From Gnetum montanum (taxonomy: Eukaryota; Streptophyta; Gnetopsida; Gnetales; Gnetaceae): a stretch of DNA of 64,000 nucleotides. Location: the NCBI GenBank assembly GCA_015680685.1, contig MNCI01015499.1, positions 2,034,786 to 2,098,785 of the forward strand, read 5' to 3'. Of the stretch, positions 47,485 through 59,500 are shown in pieces. Within the stretch, counting starts at the first letter, position 1. Each line of letters starts with the position of its first letter. Under the pieces are notes generated by a model, which saw only the letters and a list, made by a program, of their open reading frames with translations, was not told the origin of the DNA and made no database searches. Made by a program: the position numbers and the translations under genes.

Positions 47485-47900
47485 CTCTAACAAATATTGA
47501 TACAATTCATCAATTAATCTTGGTCACTTGTAATCCCAGCATGAGAAGGGAGGATCTTCCCCACCATTGTTACATCATCTGCATCTTTTTCTCAATTGCT
47601 AAAGCCTCATGGAGCATTTGCACCTATAAAATCAAAATTAAAAAAAAAATGCTAAAAACATAAAAGCCCATAAAAATGCTAACTACAATGAAGAGTAAAA
47701 GAAAAATCAAAAAATAACTAATGATAAAAGAAAAATATTAAGACTAATAAAAATAATACAAATATCAAACTAAATTAAATATCTCTCTTTCCTATAAATG
47801 CACTGATAGGTCCTACTTCACCTCTACCATCCCTTACCATAGTGATGAACAATGTTTTGCCTAGCTTCAATATTGGACCCTTGATATTGGATACTTGATA
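47485..47900 (-). pseudogene. Possible last two exons of an antisense gene in element I
   Basis: On the minus strand a short exon follows a TTTTATAG acceptor (about 47629) and encodes ADDV-type acidic text. Upstream, after about 150 bp of AT-rich intron-like sequence, is a second segment (about 47870-47780) with LGKTLF. Element C's antisense gene ends the same way: DKGKTL in exon 6, a 142-bp AT-rich intron, then a short acidic ADDEE exon. Similarity is weak by eye and the segment is cut by element D's LTR. Confidence 0.3.
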
Positions 47901-47915
47901 TCAGGCCCCAAGATG

Positions 47916-48741
47916 TGATGTCAAATATTCGATATTGCGAGGTATGTGTCAGCCTATTCGATATTGCGGGGTATTTGTCAGCCTATAAATATTCGATATG
48001 GGCACATAGTTTCCATATAGTTTTTGTCATAGCATAGTATAGCTCTTAAAATTTGTTTTTTCCAGAGTTAGAATATTTTCCAAAGTGCCCACAATAGGAG
48101 TCATTGAGTGTATAGATCTTTATTCGAACATTGTTGTACTTGAGCATGGTAGTGTGTGCAGTAATAAAGATGAGCTTTTTGATCAAACCTTGTAGCACCT
48201 TAGCTAGCTTAAATACCATATTTGTGCATCTAATGTTTTATGCAATTTCCTTTAATGATCTTAAGTAATTAAGCTAAGTAAGCTAGTTGGATTAAATAGA
48301 AGTTAATTAAGAAGATAAGTACAGCTGCTTCCAGCATGTGTATGACTCTTGATAATCCAAACAACACTTAACGTTTGGTAACCCAGTAGCGTTATAAATA
48401 TTTAAGATGTGCACAAAAAGTGGGATTGGATACTAATGTTAGGATAGTGAGTTATTAATTAGAAATTAGATTAGTTAAATTGGTTCACAAATTAAGTTTC
48501 AACTTATTCTTAATTGTAGATAAAGAAAATGTAAAATAATAAAATTCATATGCCTCAATTACACTTAACCATACAATTAAAGCTCCACAAGTGTAGTTGA
48601 GAAGACAACGATTATCACGATTAGAATTCATGTCATGGAACTAGTGTACTTAGGAGCTTAAGGTCTTTAAAATTCAACTAGATCGCACATGAACACTTGT
48701 AATTTGTATGGTTGGGTGTAGGGGTACTTCACTACTCATCA
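47916..48741 (+). mobile_element. 5' LTR of element D
   Basis: Ends CTCATCA at 48735-48741. The start is taken as TGATGTC at 47916 but is less certain. U3 carries repeated ATTCGATATTGCG words, TATA box at 47984-47991, poly(A) hairpin at 48118-48169. Plus orientation is confirmed by the PBS. Confidence 0.75.
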
Positions 48742-48742
48742 T

Positions 48743-48762
48743 TGGTGTCGTTGCCAGGGACC
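48743..48762 (+). promoter_or_regulatory. Primer-binding site of element D
   Basis: TGGTGTCGTTGCCAGGGACC, one base after the LTR. Confidence 0.8.
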
Positions 48763-48901
48763 TTTTGTTTATCACATGCACTATCTAGGATTTAGTGAAA
48801 ATTATTCAAAATTGTTGGAAAAAACCCTAGAGTCATATCATACTTTAAAATAACTATAATAATTTTAAAAAGCACACTACATTTTTATTTTCTAACATAA
48901 G

Positions 48902-49410
48902 ATGTCTTCTTCTCACAGGAGTGATTCTCCACCTAAGTTTGATGGAGTACATTAGCAGGTGCTCCAACAATATAGAGTGGTATATGCTCATCCTGATGAG
49001 TATGTACCCAATTTCACCTTCATCCTACACCAGGATGAACTACTACAATGGTGTGACATGGATAACAACATCATGTTGCTACTCAATTGATCCATTCTTG
49101 TGATGCTCCACCAAACTCTTATAAGATTGGGTCTCCAGGGACTTCATGCTGAGTACGTTGTGTAGGATAGTAACATTAGGGATTATCATCCCACTGAGGC
49201 ATAATGTCTAAGGGATCGATAGCTAGAATAATGCTATGAATCTACAAATGGAAAGTGGTCCAATGATTTCCAATACCTATTGTACCAAAAATATGGTGGA
49301 GAACCCTTCTCTGGGGGTTTTCCATTCAACAAAACTCCTTTCTTTAACTTTGGTGAAGGAGGTTAAAACGAAAACCTACAATCCATGATATATAATTTGG
49401 GTTTTGGAAA
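48902..49410 (+). pseudogene. gag of element D, N-terminal fragment
   Basis: ATG at 48902 gives MSSSHRSDSPPKFDGVH and then VVYAHPDEYVPNFTFILHQ and NIRDYHPTEA, the gag N-terminal domain shared by this group. At least five in-frame stops are present. The fragment ends abruptly at 49410, where a truncated LTR of element H begins, so the rest of D is lost. Confidence 0.75.
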
Positions 49411-50133
49411 TGGCCCGCCGCAATGTCTATAAATAAGAGGTGGCTTTCCCTGTTTTAGTCACTTAGACTTAGACTTAGACCGTAGCCAAACTATAGCAGT
49501 TTTACCATTCCAGAGTTAGAATAATTTCCATGTGCCCGCAGTAGGAGTCTTGAAGTGAACGGATCTTTATTCAAGCAAATTGTACCTGAGCACACATTTG
49601 TGTACGTCAATAAAGATGAACTTTTTGATAAACCTTGTAGCATATGGACTAAGCTAAATAGGATTTAATTATTGTTAAATGTTTAAATGCTTTCCTAGAT
49701 AATCAATCTCTCTCAACCCTTGACTCTCCTAGTTTAGTGCATTCAGTATGACCGCTTTGAGCACGTGTGTAACACTTGGTAACCTAGTAACGAGCAGCGT
49801 TTGGTAATCCCAGTAGCAAGTGGGAATGGATACTGGTGCTAGGATAATTAGAACTTAGTTAGTGAATAGTTAATGAAAGTTATTCATTTGGTCTCTTCAC
49901 CTTTCCCTATTAGCATAAGACATTAAAAAGATAAAAGATATAAAAATCATACACCTCAGGCTTACTTAACCATACAACCATGACAATACAAGTAAGTTTG
50001 GGAAGACAATTATTGATTAACCTTAAGTGTTCCATTAAGGCACGTAAGCACTTAGTTCTTGGAGTTCGACTGGATCACATGTGAGATGCTCATATTCGTA
50101 TGGTTGAGTGTAGGGGTACCTAACCACTCATCA
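49411..50133 (+). mobile_element. 5' LTR of element H, truncated at its start
   Basis: Homologous to the G LTR from ATGGCCCGCC onward; the first 50 or so U3 bases are missing. TATA box at 49429-49436, poly(A) hairpin at 49565-49615, end CTCATCA at 50127-50133. No target duplication at the left border, so this is a deletion junction and not an insertion edge. Confidence 0.85.
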
Positions 50134-50153
50134 TTGGCACTGTTGTCGGTGAC
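50134..50153 (+). promoter_or_regulatory. Primer-binding site of element H
   Basis: TTGGCACTGTTGTCGGTGAC, directly after the LTR. Confidence 0.75.
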
Positions 50154-50279
50154 TTAGTTGTTTGTGTGCTATGTAGAACATAGGAGATCATGCATATTGT
50201 TGGTACACTAGAACAAACCCTTAGTGTTGATCAAAAGAAAAATAAGATAACAGTAAATAGCACACTGAACAAGACAAAA

Positions 50280-52077
50280 ATGTCTTCTTCTTTGCACAAA
50301 AGCATTTCACTGCCTAGGACCAACACAAGAGATAGTCGGTGGCATAACACACGTAACCAGGATCCACCAGTTCCTCAACAATTTCATGTGGTATATATTC
50401 ATCATGATGAATATGTACCTAACTTTACCTTTATTCTCCATCAAGATGAACAACTGCATTGGAGAAACTTGGAGGGTAACATAGTGTTGCCTCTAGACCG
50501 AGTAGTCCCCAACATGCTCTTTCGTGCTCTTGCACGAATAGGCATGTCACAATTGTACGTAGAGTATGTTGCATGCGACCATGACACAAGGGACTACCAT
50601 CCCATAGAAGCGCAATGTCAAAGGAACTTGCAACAGGAGAGATATCACACATATTTGAAGGGTAAATGGCCCCATAAAGTCCCGCACATTTTAAGTGAAG
50701 TTGGAGATGGTGAAATGGTTCCAACAAGTTCCCCCTCAAATAATGTTCCCCCTCCTAATGATGGTGAGGAGGTGGAATATTAGAACCTTCACTCCATAGT
50801 TTACAACCTTGGTTATGATCCCCACGAACACCAAGTGTTCAACGAGGGAACACAAACACATGATAAGGATAGGTAGTCTGATCATAATCACGATTGGGGC
50901 CAAGACCACCGAAGAGAAGGTAGGAAACATCATCATGGTGATGGTTCTCCTTCTTCTTCACCTTCATCATCACATTCACCCTCTCCTTTTGTATCATGAC
51001 ATAGTCATAAAGAGCCTAACCATGAGGATGAAGGTAAATAGAGTGAGAAACCTTGACGTGAGAGTCGAGAGTGAGGATGAGGGCACTCTAGAGAATCACA
51101 GCATGGAAGAAGGGAAAGTAGGGAACCGCGTAGACATCACAGACGCTATGAAAGAAATGACCATGAAGAACCCCTACTTGCAACTTGAAACATGTTAGAC
51201 ATCATGGAGGCCGTAAGAATTCCCACAAGGCACCAATAAGATAGAAGGATCAAGAGGTTAGACATGAATAATATCCCATGACTTGAGGGGGATACAACAC
51301 TGATCCTCAGAACCACTTACAAGCATTTCACGATGCATGTGTCTTACAGAACATCAAGAATGAATGGAAAAAGCTAAAGTTGTTCCCAAGGACATTGGTA
51401 AAAGAAGCAAAAAGTTGGTACCAATCCTTAGAACTGGAATCCATTCGAAGGTGGAGTACGATGCTAGAACTGTTTAATGATAAGTATCAAAAGTACTCTT
51501 TGGTGTCCATCTCGTAAATGGACTTAGGCATGAAATAAGGAGAAGCCTTGGAACATATGCACAAGGGAGAGTATCAGAGCTTAGGTCCCATAAGGTTCAT
51601 AGATTGCTAGAGCAAGTAGCTACAGAAGAAAGGGAGCTACATTAGAGAGAAAGTGCGGAAGAGTACAACCGAGATCCTTCCCTTCAAAAAAGGGGAGTAA
51701 GATTCTGTGAGGAGGAGGAAGAGTCACCACTCAAAGAGATGGTGAATAGGAAAACCTTGCCACTCCAAAATTTAACCACAGAAGTGTCAGCGAAGGTAGA
51801 CCAAATGTGGGACTCCTTAGATAGTAGATTTGAAACCGTTCTCAAAATCGTAGAGGAGTCTAAGGAGCAAGGTAGTGACTATGACAAAAAGAAAAAGAGG
51901 GATTTGGACCATGCACGTAACAAAGGAAAGGGTAAAATGGCCATCACCGAAGAGGTTATGGATTCTGATATGGACAATGATGGTGAATGTGAGATATGCC
52001 AGTATGATCATCCTAAGGAATGTTGCCCAGTAATCTCACATCTGCAAGAGTTTGGGGTGTGTGCACTTAACCCATGA
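50280..52077 (+). pseudogene. gag of element H
   Basis: ATG at 50280 (MSSSLHKSISLPRTN). The in-frame ATG at 50190 lies in the leader and is less likely, because sister gags all begin MSS. The frame is open to a TAG at 50781, where element G has CAG. It shows VVYIHHDEYVPNFTFILHQ, LEGNIVLP and VEYVACDHDTRDYHP. The capsid (HLQAFHDACVLQNIKNEW, KEAKSWYQSL) lies at 51300-51470. A coiled segment (51739-51870) and a zinc knuckle CEICQYDHPKECC at 51988-52026 follow. The knuckle spacing CX2CX3HX4C is one residue shorter than the usual CCHC box. Confidence 0.8.
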
Positions 52078-52320
52078 CTTAACAAATGGCAAGCACCCTG
52101 ATGGTTACCTTATCCCCAAGGTAACCTAAGGTAGTTCCACCAACCATTAACGTATTATCTAAGTGGAACTCTGCCACAACCTATTGAGCAACACCAGTAG
52201 TGGAAATACCCACAGTCACGGGGGGTGCCACCGCCAAGGCAACAATACCCTTACTAGCAACCGGATCCATATGGCTATTATGTGCAGTAGCCAATCTCTC
52301 CACGTGACTCTGTTGGTCAC

Positions 52321-53484
52321 ATGACACCACAACATCACTACCAAGCTCGAGAGTATTATAGGACTTCTTCTGGGAGAGACAACCCACAAACGTACCATCC
52401 TCCAAACCCATCTGCAACTCTCACACCAATAGCTCCATTACCACCCGCTCCAGCGATGCAAGGGGAACTCCTCACTCAACCCCAACAATGCACTGCTACG
52501 AGAGCTATGAACCTTCAACCTGCTACTGGTTCTAACAACCTTATGCAGAAAAGATCTTTCTTCAGAACCAAGAATCCAACCAAGCCCTCACCATCACAAG
52601 CAGTTGAACATCTGAACACCTCGCTATCAAGTAAGGCTTCGGGGCCTCCTTCAACCCAAAAATTGAGCTTAACGCACATGGTTATATTAACACATGCCGT
52701 TACTAACTGGATTAAGGTGGGCCACCTTCCCAGGGAATTCTCTGATCTTGGAAGTCCTCTAATTTATCTCCAAGTTGCTAAGAATGAACCATGTAAAGCT
52801 CTTCTAGACTTAGGTTTTGGAGTCAACCTAATATCACAAGAGATGTATAAAGCCTGGAACCTGCCTCCCTATAGGAAGAGTAACATTTGACTAGAGTTGG
52901 CTGACCAGTCCATCACTGTCCCCTTGGGACTGGTGGAGGACATCGTTACCAATGTATGTGGGTGGTCATATCTAGCTGATTTCCTAGTGATACAAGTAAA
53001 AAATGGTAAGGGTGACTTCCCAATAATAATGGGAAGAGCATGGCTAAGTACTATAGATGCACGTCTAGGAATTCGCAATCTTTCCCTGGAAATATCCAAG
53101 AAGAACACTTTTGGAAAGATCGAGAAGAAGAAAGTTCCAAGCATCGCATATAGTGACACGGGGTGCCATTGCGTATAGAAATCATGGGTTATGCAAAGTT
53201 TAGCATTGCCTGCATGCAATTAGTGTGCAAAAGACATTAATATAAAAAAGTTCTTGTATGCAGCAGCCACACGACAAGGAGACACCCAGTGGCTGATGGT
53301 TGATCAAGAGAGCAACTCACTAACATGCATGGAAGTAACTAAGGGAATAACTAGTGCTTACATTGAAAGCATAGACACACTGGAGAAAGTTTGTTGCCAA
53401 CTTCCAAGCTTTAACCTTGAAAAAATCAATTGGGGGAAGTTGGAAATTCCTGAGAGATTTAAACAAGAGCCTCTCAATTCCTGA
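52321..53484 (+). pseudogene. Linker and aspartic protease of element H
   Basis: A P/Q/T-rich linker (52321-52600) leads to MVILTHAVTNWIKVGHLP, then SPLIYLQVAKNEPCKALLDL, where the active site D-S-G has become D-L-G, then FPIIMGRAWLSTIDARLGI. One TGA breaks it at 52888. The reading ends near LEIPERF (53450), just before RT should begin. No RT, RNase H or integrase follows, so the rest of the element is lost. Confidence 0.75.
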
Positions 53485-55437
53485 AAAATTACATACATAT
53501 GTAAAATTCATACATAAAATCCAATAATAAAACTAATCCAATAATAAAACTAACTTATCTTTTCCTCTGATAGCCTTTAACCTCTTTGTTATACTATCCA
53601 CCATGCCTTTCAACAATTCTTCCTTGTCAATGTTTTCCCATACCAACTTCAAGTTATCGATACAAAAAAAAAAAAGAAAAAATAAAGAAAGAAAGAATAA
53701 AAGAATAAAGTAAAGTAATATAAAAATCCATATTTTTGGACATCCTTAGCATGCATGATTTTTGTTTAAAATGGTATCCTTGTACTTGTATGTTTATATG
53801 TTTGGTTGCTTCAATATATTTTATGTATTATGTTGATGATGTTAATGATGATCCTTGTGATTTTTCAAATTTTTGGTTAATGTTATGTCATTCTTAATAT
53901 TTAATCACACACACACACACATGTATATATATATATATATATAATCATTTATTATCATCTAGCATGTGTGCACTAATCCTATTATTGAGTATGGTAGGAT
54001 CTCATGAGATTTGGTTGGGAGCATGACATGGATATAATTAATGGTTTGCTTAATTAATATTAATAATTTATTCTAAGTGTGCATGGTATAACAAATAGAT
54101 AGGTGTTTTTTGATTTATTATATTCACATGTGTGTTTTAAATATTAATTATATTTAGTTTTGTTTTATTTATCAAGAGGTTTTGGACTACATTTTAGAAT
54201 TGTAAGATCTTATGGTCTTTTCTCTTTCATGATTTTGGTATGGGTGGGAGTTAAGTGAGAGAGAGAGAAAGTTATGGTAAATATGGAAAAGAATCATGAT
54301 AATATTCTTTTAGTTTTGTGGAAGTTTGAGCAATTGGTGTTTTCTTCTGTTCCATGGTTTCTAGTTGATCTCCATTAAAACTTCCATGGTTCAATTCTTT
54401 CACACACTTTGATGATTTGGAAAGGTTTTGGGAGATTGAAGCTAGGAAGTGTTGTGTAATTTTATATTTGGTTGTACAAATTGCTTGAATATTTTGGCTT
54501 TCATTTCTCCATTTGTAGTATTCTTCATTTAGATTAAGAGGTAAGTTATCTTGGATTCTTTCCCATTTACAATTATAGGTTTTGTGCACATCCATGAGAT
54601 GGGTTTTGTTTATTATTTTTTGTATGCCTTTAAAACTATTTGCAGATTAATGGGTTTTATTTTGCATGAATAGAATATTTTTTGGATGAATGCTTGCATG
54701 CCTAATTCTTAACAAATTGTATTATTGTTTTCGCTGATTTTGGAACTAGGGTTTTAAAAGATTTTCATTAGCAAAGTAGATAGTTCATAGAAAAATGTTT
54801 GTATCTCTTACTTATGTTTGATTTAGAATTATTGCTATAGGTTTCTAGAATCTTCTCAAAGTGTTATATAGTTTAAAAAAATAATCATTGAAAAATTTAT
54901 AGTATATTTTAGGTTATATGTCATTCTTTCCAACATATCTAAAATCATAGGAATTTCCATGACATGGATTAACGAGGCTATATCTCACACTTGGCTGAGG
55001 TTAAAATTCTAGAAATTTATTTGAACATATTTCTATATGTTACCTTCCATATCCCATTGGAAGTACTTAAAAATGTTGTGTTCTAAGAAACTTATGAATT
55101 TTTGTTCTACACTATTTAGAATTTTACTATTTTTGATTATGCTTAATTAAAATCCCATATCTCCTACATGGTATCAAATAATTCTTTAAAAGTTTACATG
55201 CTAATACATTTCTCTTTTATCTTTTCAACTATTCTAGAATTAATAAAAAATAAATTTTAAGCATAGAGTTATGATTTTTCTCTCTATGCTATCCCTAATT
55301 TTACTATTTTTGATTATGGCTAATTAAAATTCCATATCTCCTACATTGTATTAAATAATCCTTTGAAGCTCTATGTGATAATATGTTTCCTTTTTATCTT
55401 TTCAACCATTTTAGAATCACTGAAAAATAATGTTTCA
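53485..55437. other. AT-rich unassigned sequence
   Basis: No gene or element domain recognised. It contains an A-rich tract (53663-53700), a (CA)n(TA)n microsatellite (53908-53943), a short GA run (54258-54268) and a 177-bp imperfect duplication (55121-55297 and 55298-55437). The 107-residue minus frame at 54272-54595 shows no known motif. Confidence 0.5.
53908..53943. repeat. CA/TA dinucleotide microsatellite
   Basis: About seven CA units, then ATG, then about nine TA units. Confidence 0.9.
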
Positions 55438-56335
55438 TGATGAGCATCAAAGTATTGCATCGATGGACCCTTGTTGATGCAGCTCTGTTTACATGGTGTT
55501 GCCTTGTCAATGGGGTCATGTCGACATAGCTTTTGCTACATCTATGGGGCCTTGTTGATGTAGCCCAACAATAAAAATTATAAATACAAGCTCATAGCCA
55601 TGTTTATGGGAGTCAAGTCATAGTAGTAGCTAATCTCTTGTAGTTTTTCCATTCGAAAGCTAGAATATTTTCCAGATTGCTCAGAGGAGGACTCGTTTAG
55701 TGTACAAATATTTATTCGAGCACTATTGTACCTAAGCACAATAGTGTGTGTGAAAATAAAGATGAGCTTCTTGACAAACCTTGTAGCATTATGGATAGAT
55801 TAAATGTTTTATTCATGCATTTAATGTTTTTAATTATTTATTCAATGTTCCTCAATAATTAAGCTAATTAAATAATTAAGTGGGATAAGCTAAATAGCAA
55901 TTAAGTAAAAACATAAGTATGACCACTTCGAGCATGCATATGAAATTTGGTAATCCCAGTAGTGCTTAATGCTTGGTAACCCAGCAATGTTATATGTGTT
56001 CAAGATGTGTACAGTATGTTAGGGCTAGTTAAATAATAGTTAGCTAATTAGATTAAAGTAGGCATTAAATTACTTTATTCTTTATTGTGCTTATTTTAAG
56101 CACCAAAATCATAAAATATAAAATGATAAAAATCATATGCCTCAATTAAACTTAACCATACCTTCGTACATCATAAGTGTAATTGGGAAGACAATGAATG
56201 ACTATTAGGTTAAGGTTCACTTCCTAGAAGACTAGTGTACCAGAAGACATAGAGTCCATGAAATTCAACTAGATCACGCATGAACACTTTGTGATTCGTA
56301 TGGTTGAGTGTAGGGCTAGCTTTCACCGCTCATCA
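55438..56335 (+). mobile_element. 5' LTR of element E
   Basis: 898 bp, TGATGAG...CTCATCA. U3 of about 140 bp with repeated GTTGATG and GTCGACAT words, TATA box at 55578-55585, poly(A) hairpin at 55710-55761. Confidence 0.88.
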
Positions 56336-56355
56336 GTTGTGTCATTGCCAAGGAC
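56336..56355 (+). promoter_or_regulatory. Primer-binding site of element E (diverged)
   Basis: GTTGTGTCATTGCCAAGGAC, a mutated form of the TTGGTGTCGTTGCCAGGGAC type seen in element D. Confidence 0.65.
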
Positions 56356-56488
56356 TTTTTTTGTTTGAAATGTGTGCTAATTAGGAGTAGTGAGCATCAT
56401 TAACAACGTTGGACAAACCCTAAGGTCAACATCATTTTCACACATAATATAAACACATAAGCACATTGATATTTTATTTGTTTGCAAA

Positions 56489-58330
56489 ATTTCTTCTTCT
56501 CTTAGGCATGATGATGCTAAATTGCTAGTCCCTCAAGAATGCAAGGTGGTATATATTTAGCCAGGTGAGTATGTGCCTGATTTCACCTTCATCCTACATC
56601 AGGATGAACAACTACAACGACATGATATGAAAGGCAACATTATAATGCCTCTTGATCAATCTATGCCCATGATGTTGCTTTAAACTCTTAAGAAGCTTGA
56701 CATTCAACACCTTGAATAGGAGTATGTTGTGCATGATTATGACTACCAGGACTACCGTCCTAGTAAAACACAACACTAGAGAGATCAACATTAGCAGAAA
56801 CATCATGAATTTGTGAAAGGAAAATGGTTTACCAATCTCTTGTTCTTGCTAAACCAAGATGAGAATGAGGACCCTCTCTCTGGGGGCTCTGAACATGAAA
56901 ATTCTCCACCCCTCATTAGTTGTGATGAGGATGTGGCCCTGAATTTATGGTTCACTATCAAAAATGTAGGTTTAGGTAAAGATGGCAGTCAAGGCAAGGG
57001 CCCGAAAAAGCATCAAGATGATAAGAAACTTGATGACCATGGCTATGACCACCAAAGTGGAGTTGGCAAATACCATGTTGGTGGTAGTCCACCTCCCTCT
57101 TCATCCTCTTCATCTACATCTTCTTCTTCTTCATCTTCTGGTTCTGAAAAACATCGTAGAAGGAAAAATCATGATGGAGGTGAGCACTAGGACAATAATG
57201 ATGATTGCCAACTCCACAATAATTGAAGGGGTAACAGACGACATTATCAATGACAACAAAATAAAGATGATGATGAACCTTTGCTAGCAACTCAAAGCAT
57301 GATTAATATTGCAAAGGTAGTTAAGTTGCCAACTAGGCATGTGAGAGATAGTTGGATCAAGTGCTTAGACATGAACAATTTCCCAAGATTTGAGGGAGGA
57401 TATAACTCTGATCTACAAAACCATCTACAAGCCTTTCACGATGCTTATGCCTTATAAAACATAGAGAATGACTAGCAAAAATTGAAGTTATTCCTTAGGA
57501 AACTCATAAAAGAGGTAGAAGTTTGGTAATAGTCCTTGCAACCAGAATCCATTCTAGATGGAGTACCATGCTAGAACTATTTAATGACAAATATCAGACA
57601 TACGCTAGAGTGTCTCATTTGAGAAGGAAAATCCAAGGCTAGAAAGAGGGAACACATGAAGCCTTGGATGCCACCATGAATAGATATTATTCTCTCTTAC
57701 ACTGATGCCCTAGCAAATTATTCTTAGAGGGAACAACTTTGCCACATCATAGATGGGCTTGGAGCAGAAACGAGAAGAACCCTTGGGGTTTATGCCCAAG
57801 GGAGACTATCCAAACTAAGAGCTCATTAGATACAAAGGCTTATTGAGCAAGTAGCAAAAGAAGAAGGTGAGTTGTGAAAAAGCAAAAGTGCAAAAGAATA
57901 TAATAGGGATCCTTCCATAAGGAAAAGGGAGGTTTGATTCTATGATGAGGAGTCATCACTTGATGAGGTGGTGCATAGGAAAACCTTGCTCATCCAAAAA
58001 TCTATTTTTGATATTTTGAAAAAGGTTGATAAATTATGGAACTCTTTGGATGAAAAATTCCAAACTTCTATGAAGATTGCTAAAGAATACAAATAGTAGA
58101 ATAGTGATTGCAGTCATAGGAGGTGGAAAGAAGCTGAATGCGGTTATTAAAGAGGTAAGGGGAAGATTGTTGCAGTAGAAGAAGTTGTGGAGATAAACTC
58201 TGATGATGTCATTGAATGTGACATTTGTTAATATGATCATCCTAAGGGATGTTGCCTTATGGTGTCACACTTACAAGAGTTTGGGGTGTATGCGCTGAAT
58301 CCTCAACTAGCACAAAGGCAAGCATCCAGA
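56489..58330 (+). pseudogene. gag of element E
   Basis: The start codon appears lost (ATT where sisters have ATG before TCTTCTTC). The frame reads LLVPQECKVVYI, then PGEYVPDFTFILHQDEQLQ and DMKGNIIMP, with stops. It is open from 56813 to 57190, where the linker is strikingly serine-rich. A capsid block (about 57420-57600) and a knuckle beginning CDIC with downstream DHPKGCC (about 58215-58255) follow. Confidence 0.75.
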
Positions 58331-58851
58331 TGATTACCTTATCCTTAAGGCAATCTAAGATAGTTCCACTAGCAACAATAAGCTTACTATCCAAGTGGAG
58401 CTTCACCACAACTGTATGAGCAATACTACTAGTGGCACAAATCATAGTTATAGGGAATGCCATTGTCAAGATAATAGTACCCTTATAGGCAACCAGATCG
58501 ATATGGGTGCTATGTTTAGCAACCTGTTTCTTCACGAAGCTCTACCAACCATGCCTCATTCCAACATTACTATTATCCTTTAGAGTACCATCAAACTCAT
58601 TTACCATCTACTAGAGGGAAGCCCTCAGACCCATACCACCTTTTGCATCTATCTACATATATCCCTTTACCCTTAACCCAATTACCTTTTGCTCCGTCCA
58701 GGCAGGGTGAAATTGTCCCATAACCATAGCAACAAAATGCTATGAGGGTTGTAAATTTACAACTAGCCTTCCAGCCAAGTGGTTTGGATAATCGATGTAG
58801 GAAATGACCATTTTTCTATCCAATAGTCCTCCCAAACCCTCATAACCTAAT

Positions 58852-59500
58852 GTGGCTAGTCGCCTTGTATCTCTAGCACCTTTATCCTCTGCATCAAACA
58901 CATTCAAGGATCCTTCAAATCAAACACCACCTCATATTTGCACTATGATGTTAACTCATGTTGTCTCTGATTGGATCAGGGTTGATAACCTTCCCATGAA
59001 GAGATCTGACTTAGGAAGTCCTCTTATTTACTTACAGCTCATTGGACATGAGCCATGTAAGGCTTTTCTTAGTTCTAGTTCTAATGTCAATCTCATCTCC
59101 CATGACATGTATAAGGCCTGGAACCTATCACCTCTCAAGAAGAGCAATATTTGCTTGGAACTGGTAGACTAGTTAATCACTATCCCTTTGGGATTAGTGT
59201 AGGACATTATGAATATAGTTTGTAGGTGGTCCTATCCTACTAATCTTTTGGTGATCAAGGTTGAAAATTGCAAAGGTGACTTCCCCATCATTATGGAACA
59301 TGCATGGTTAAGCACTGGTGATGCATGAATGGACATTAGGAGCCTCTCCTTGGAAATCTCCAAGGAGAATGAATTTGGACAAATCAAGAAGAAGTGAGTT
59401 CCATGCATCATGTATAGTAATAACAGGTGCAATTGTGTGAAAAAAATATGGTTCATTAATAGTACATTTATTAAAGCATGCAATTAGTGTGTGCATGAAA
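58852..59500 (+). pseudogene. Aspartic protease of element E
   Basis: Open from 58852 to 59172 with MMLTHVVSDWIRVDNLPM, SPLIYLQLIGHEPCKAF and NVNLISHDMYKAWNL. The active-site D-S-G has become S-S-S, so it cannot be catalytic. Downstream FPIIMEHAWLSTG near 59280 marks the C-terminal half. Confidence 0.75.

Noticed and set aside
43970-47915. Element I being the right half of the gag relic at 1830-2260, split by F
   Set aside because: Orientation fits, but the capsid-to-knuckle distance would be over 3 kb and no shared sequence proves continuity.
54272-54595. 107-residue minus-strand ORF as a host gene exon
   Set aside because: No motif, AT-rich context, no splice-supported neighbours; kept only as unassigned sequence.
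57050-57190. Serine-rich and H/R-rich frames as a separate small gene
   Set aside because: Same position and frame as the low-complexity linker of gag in the sister elements.
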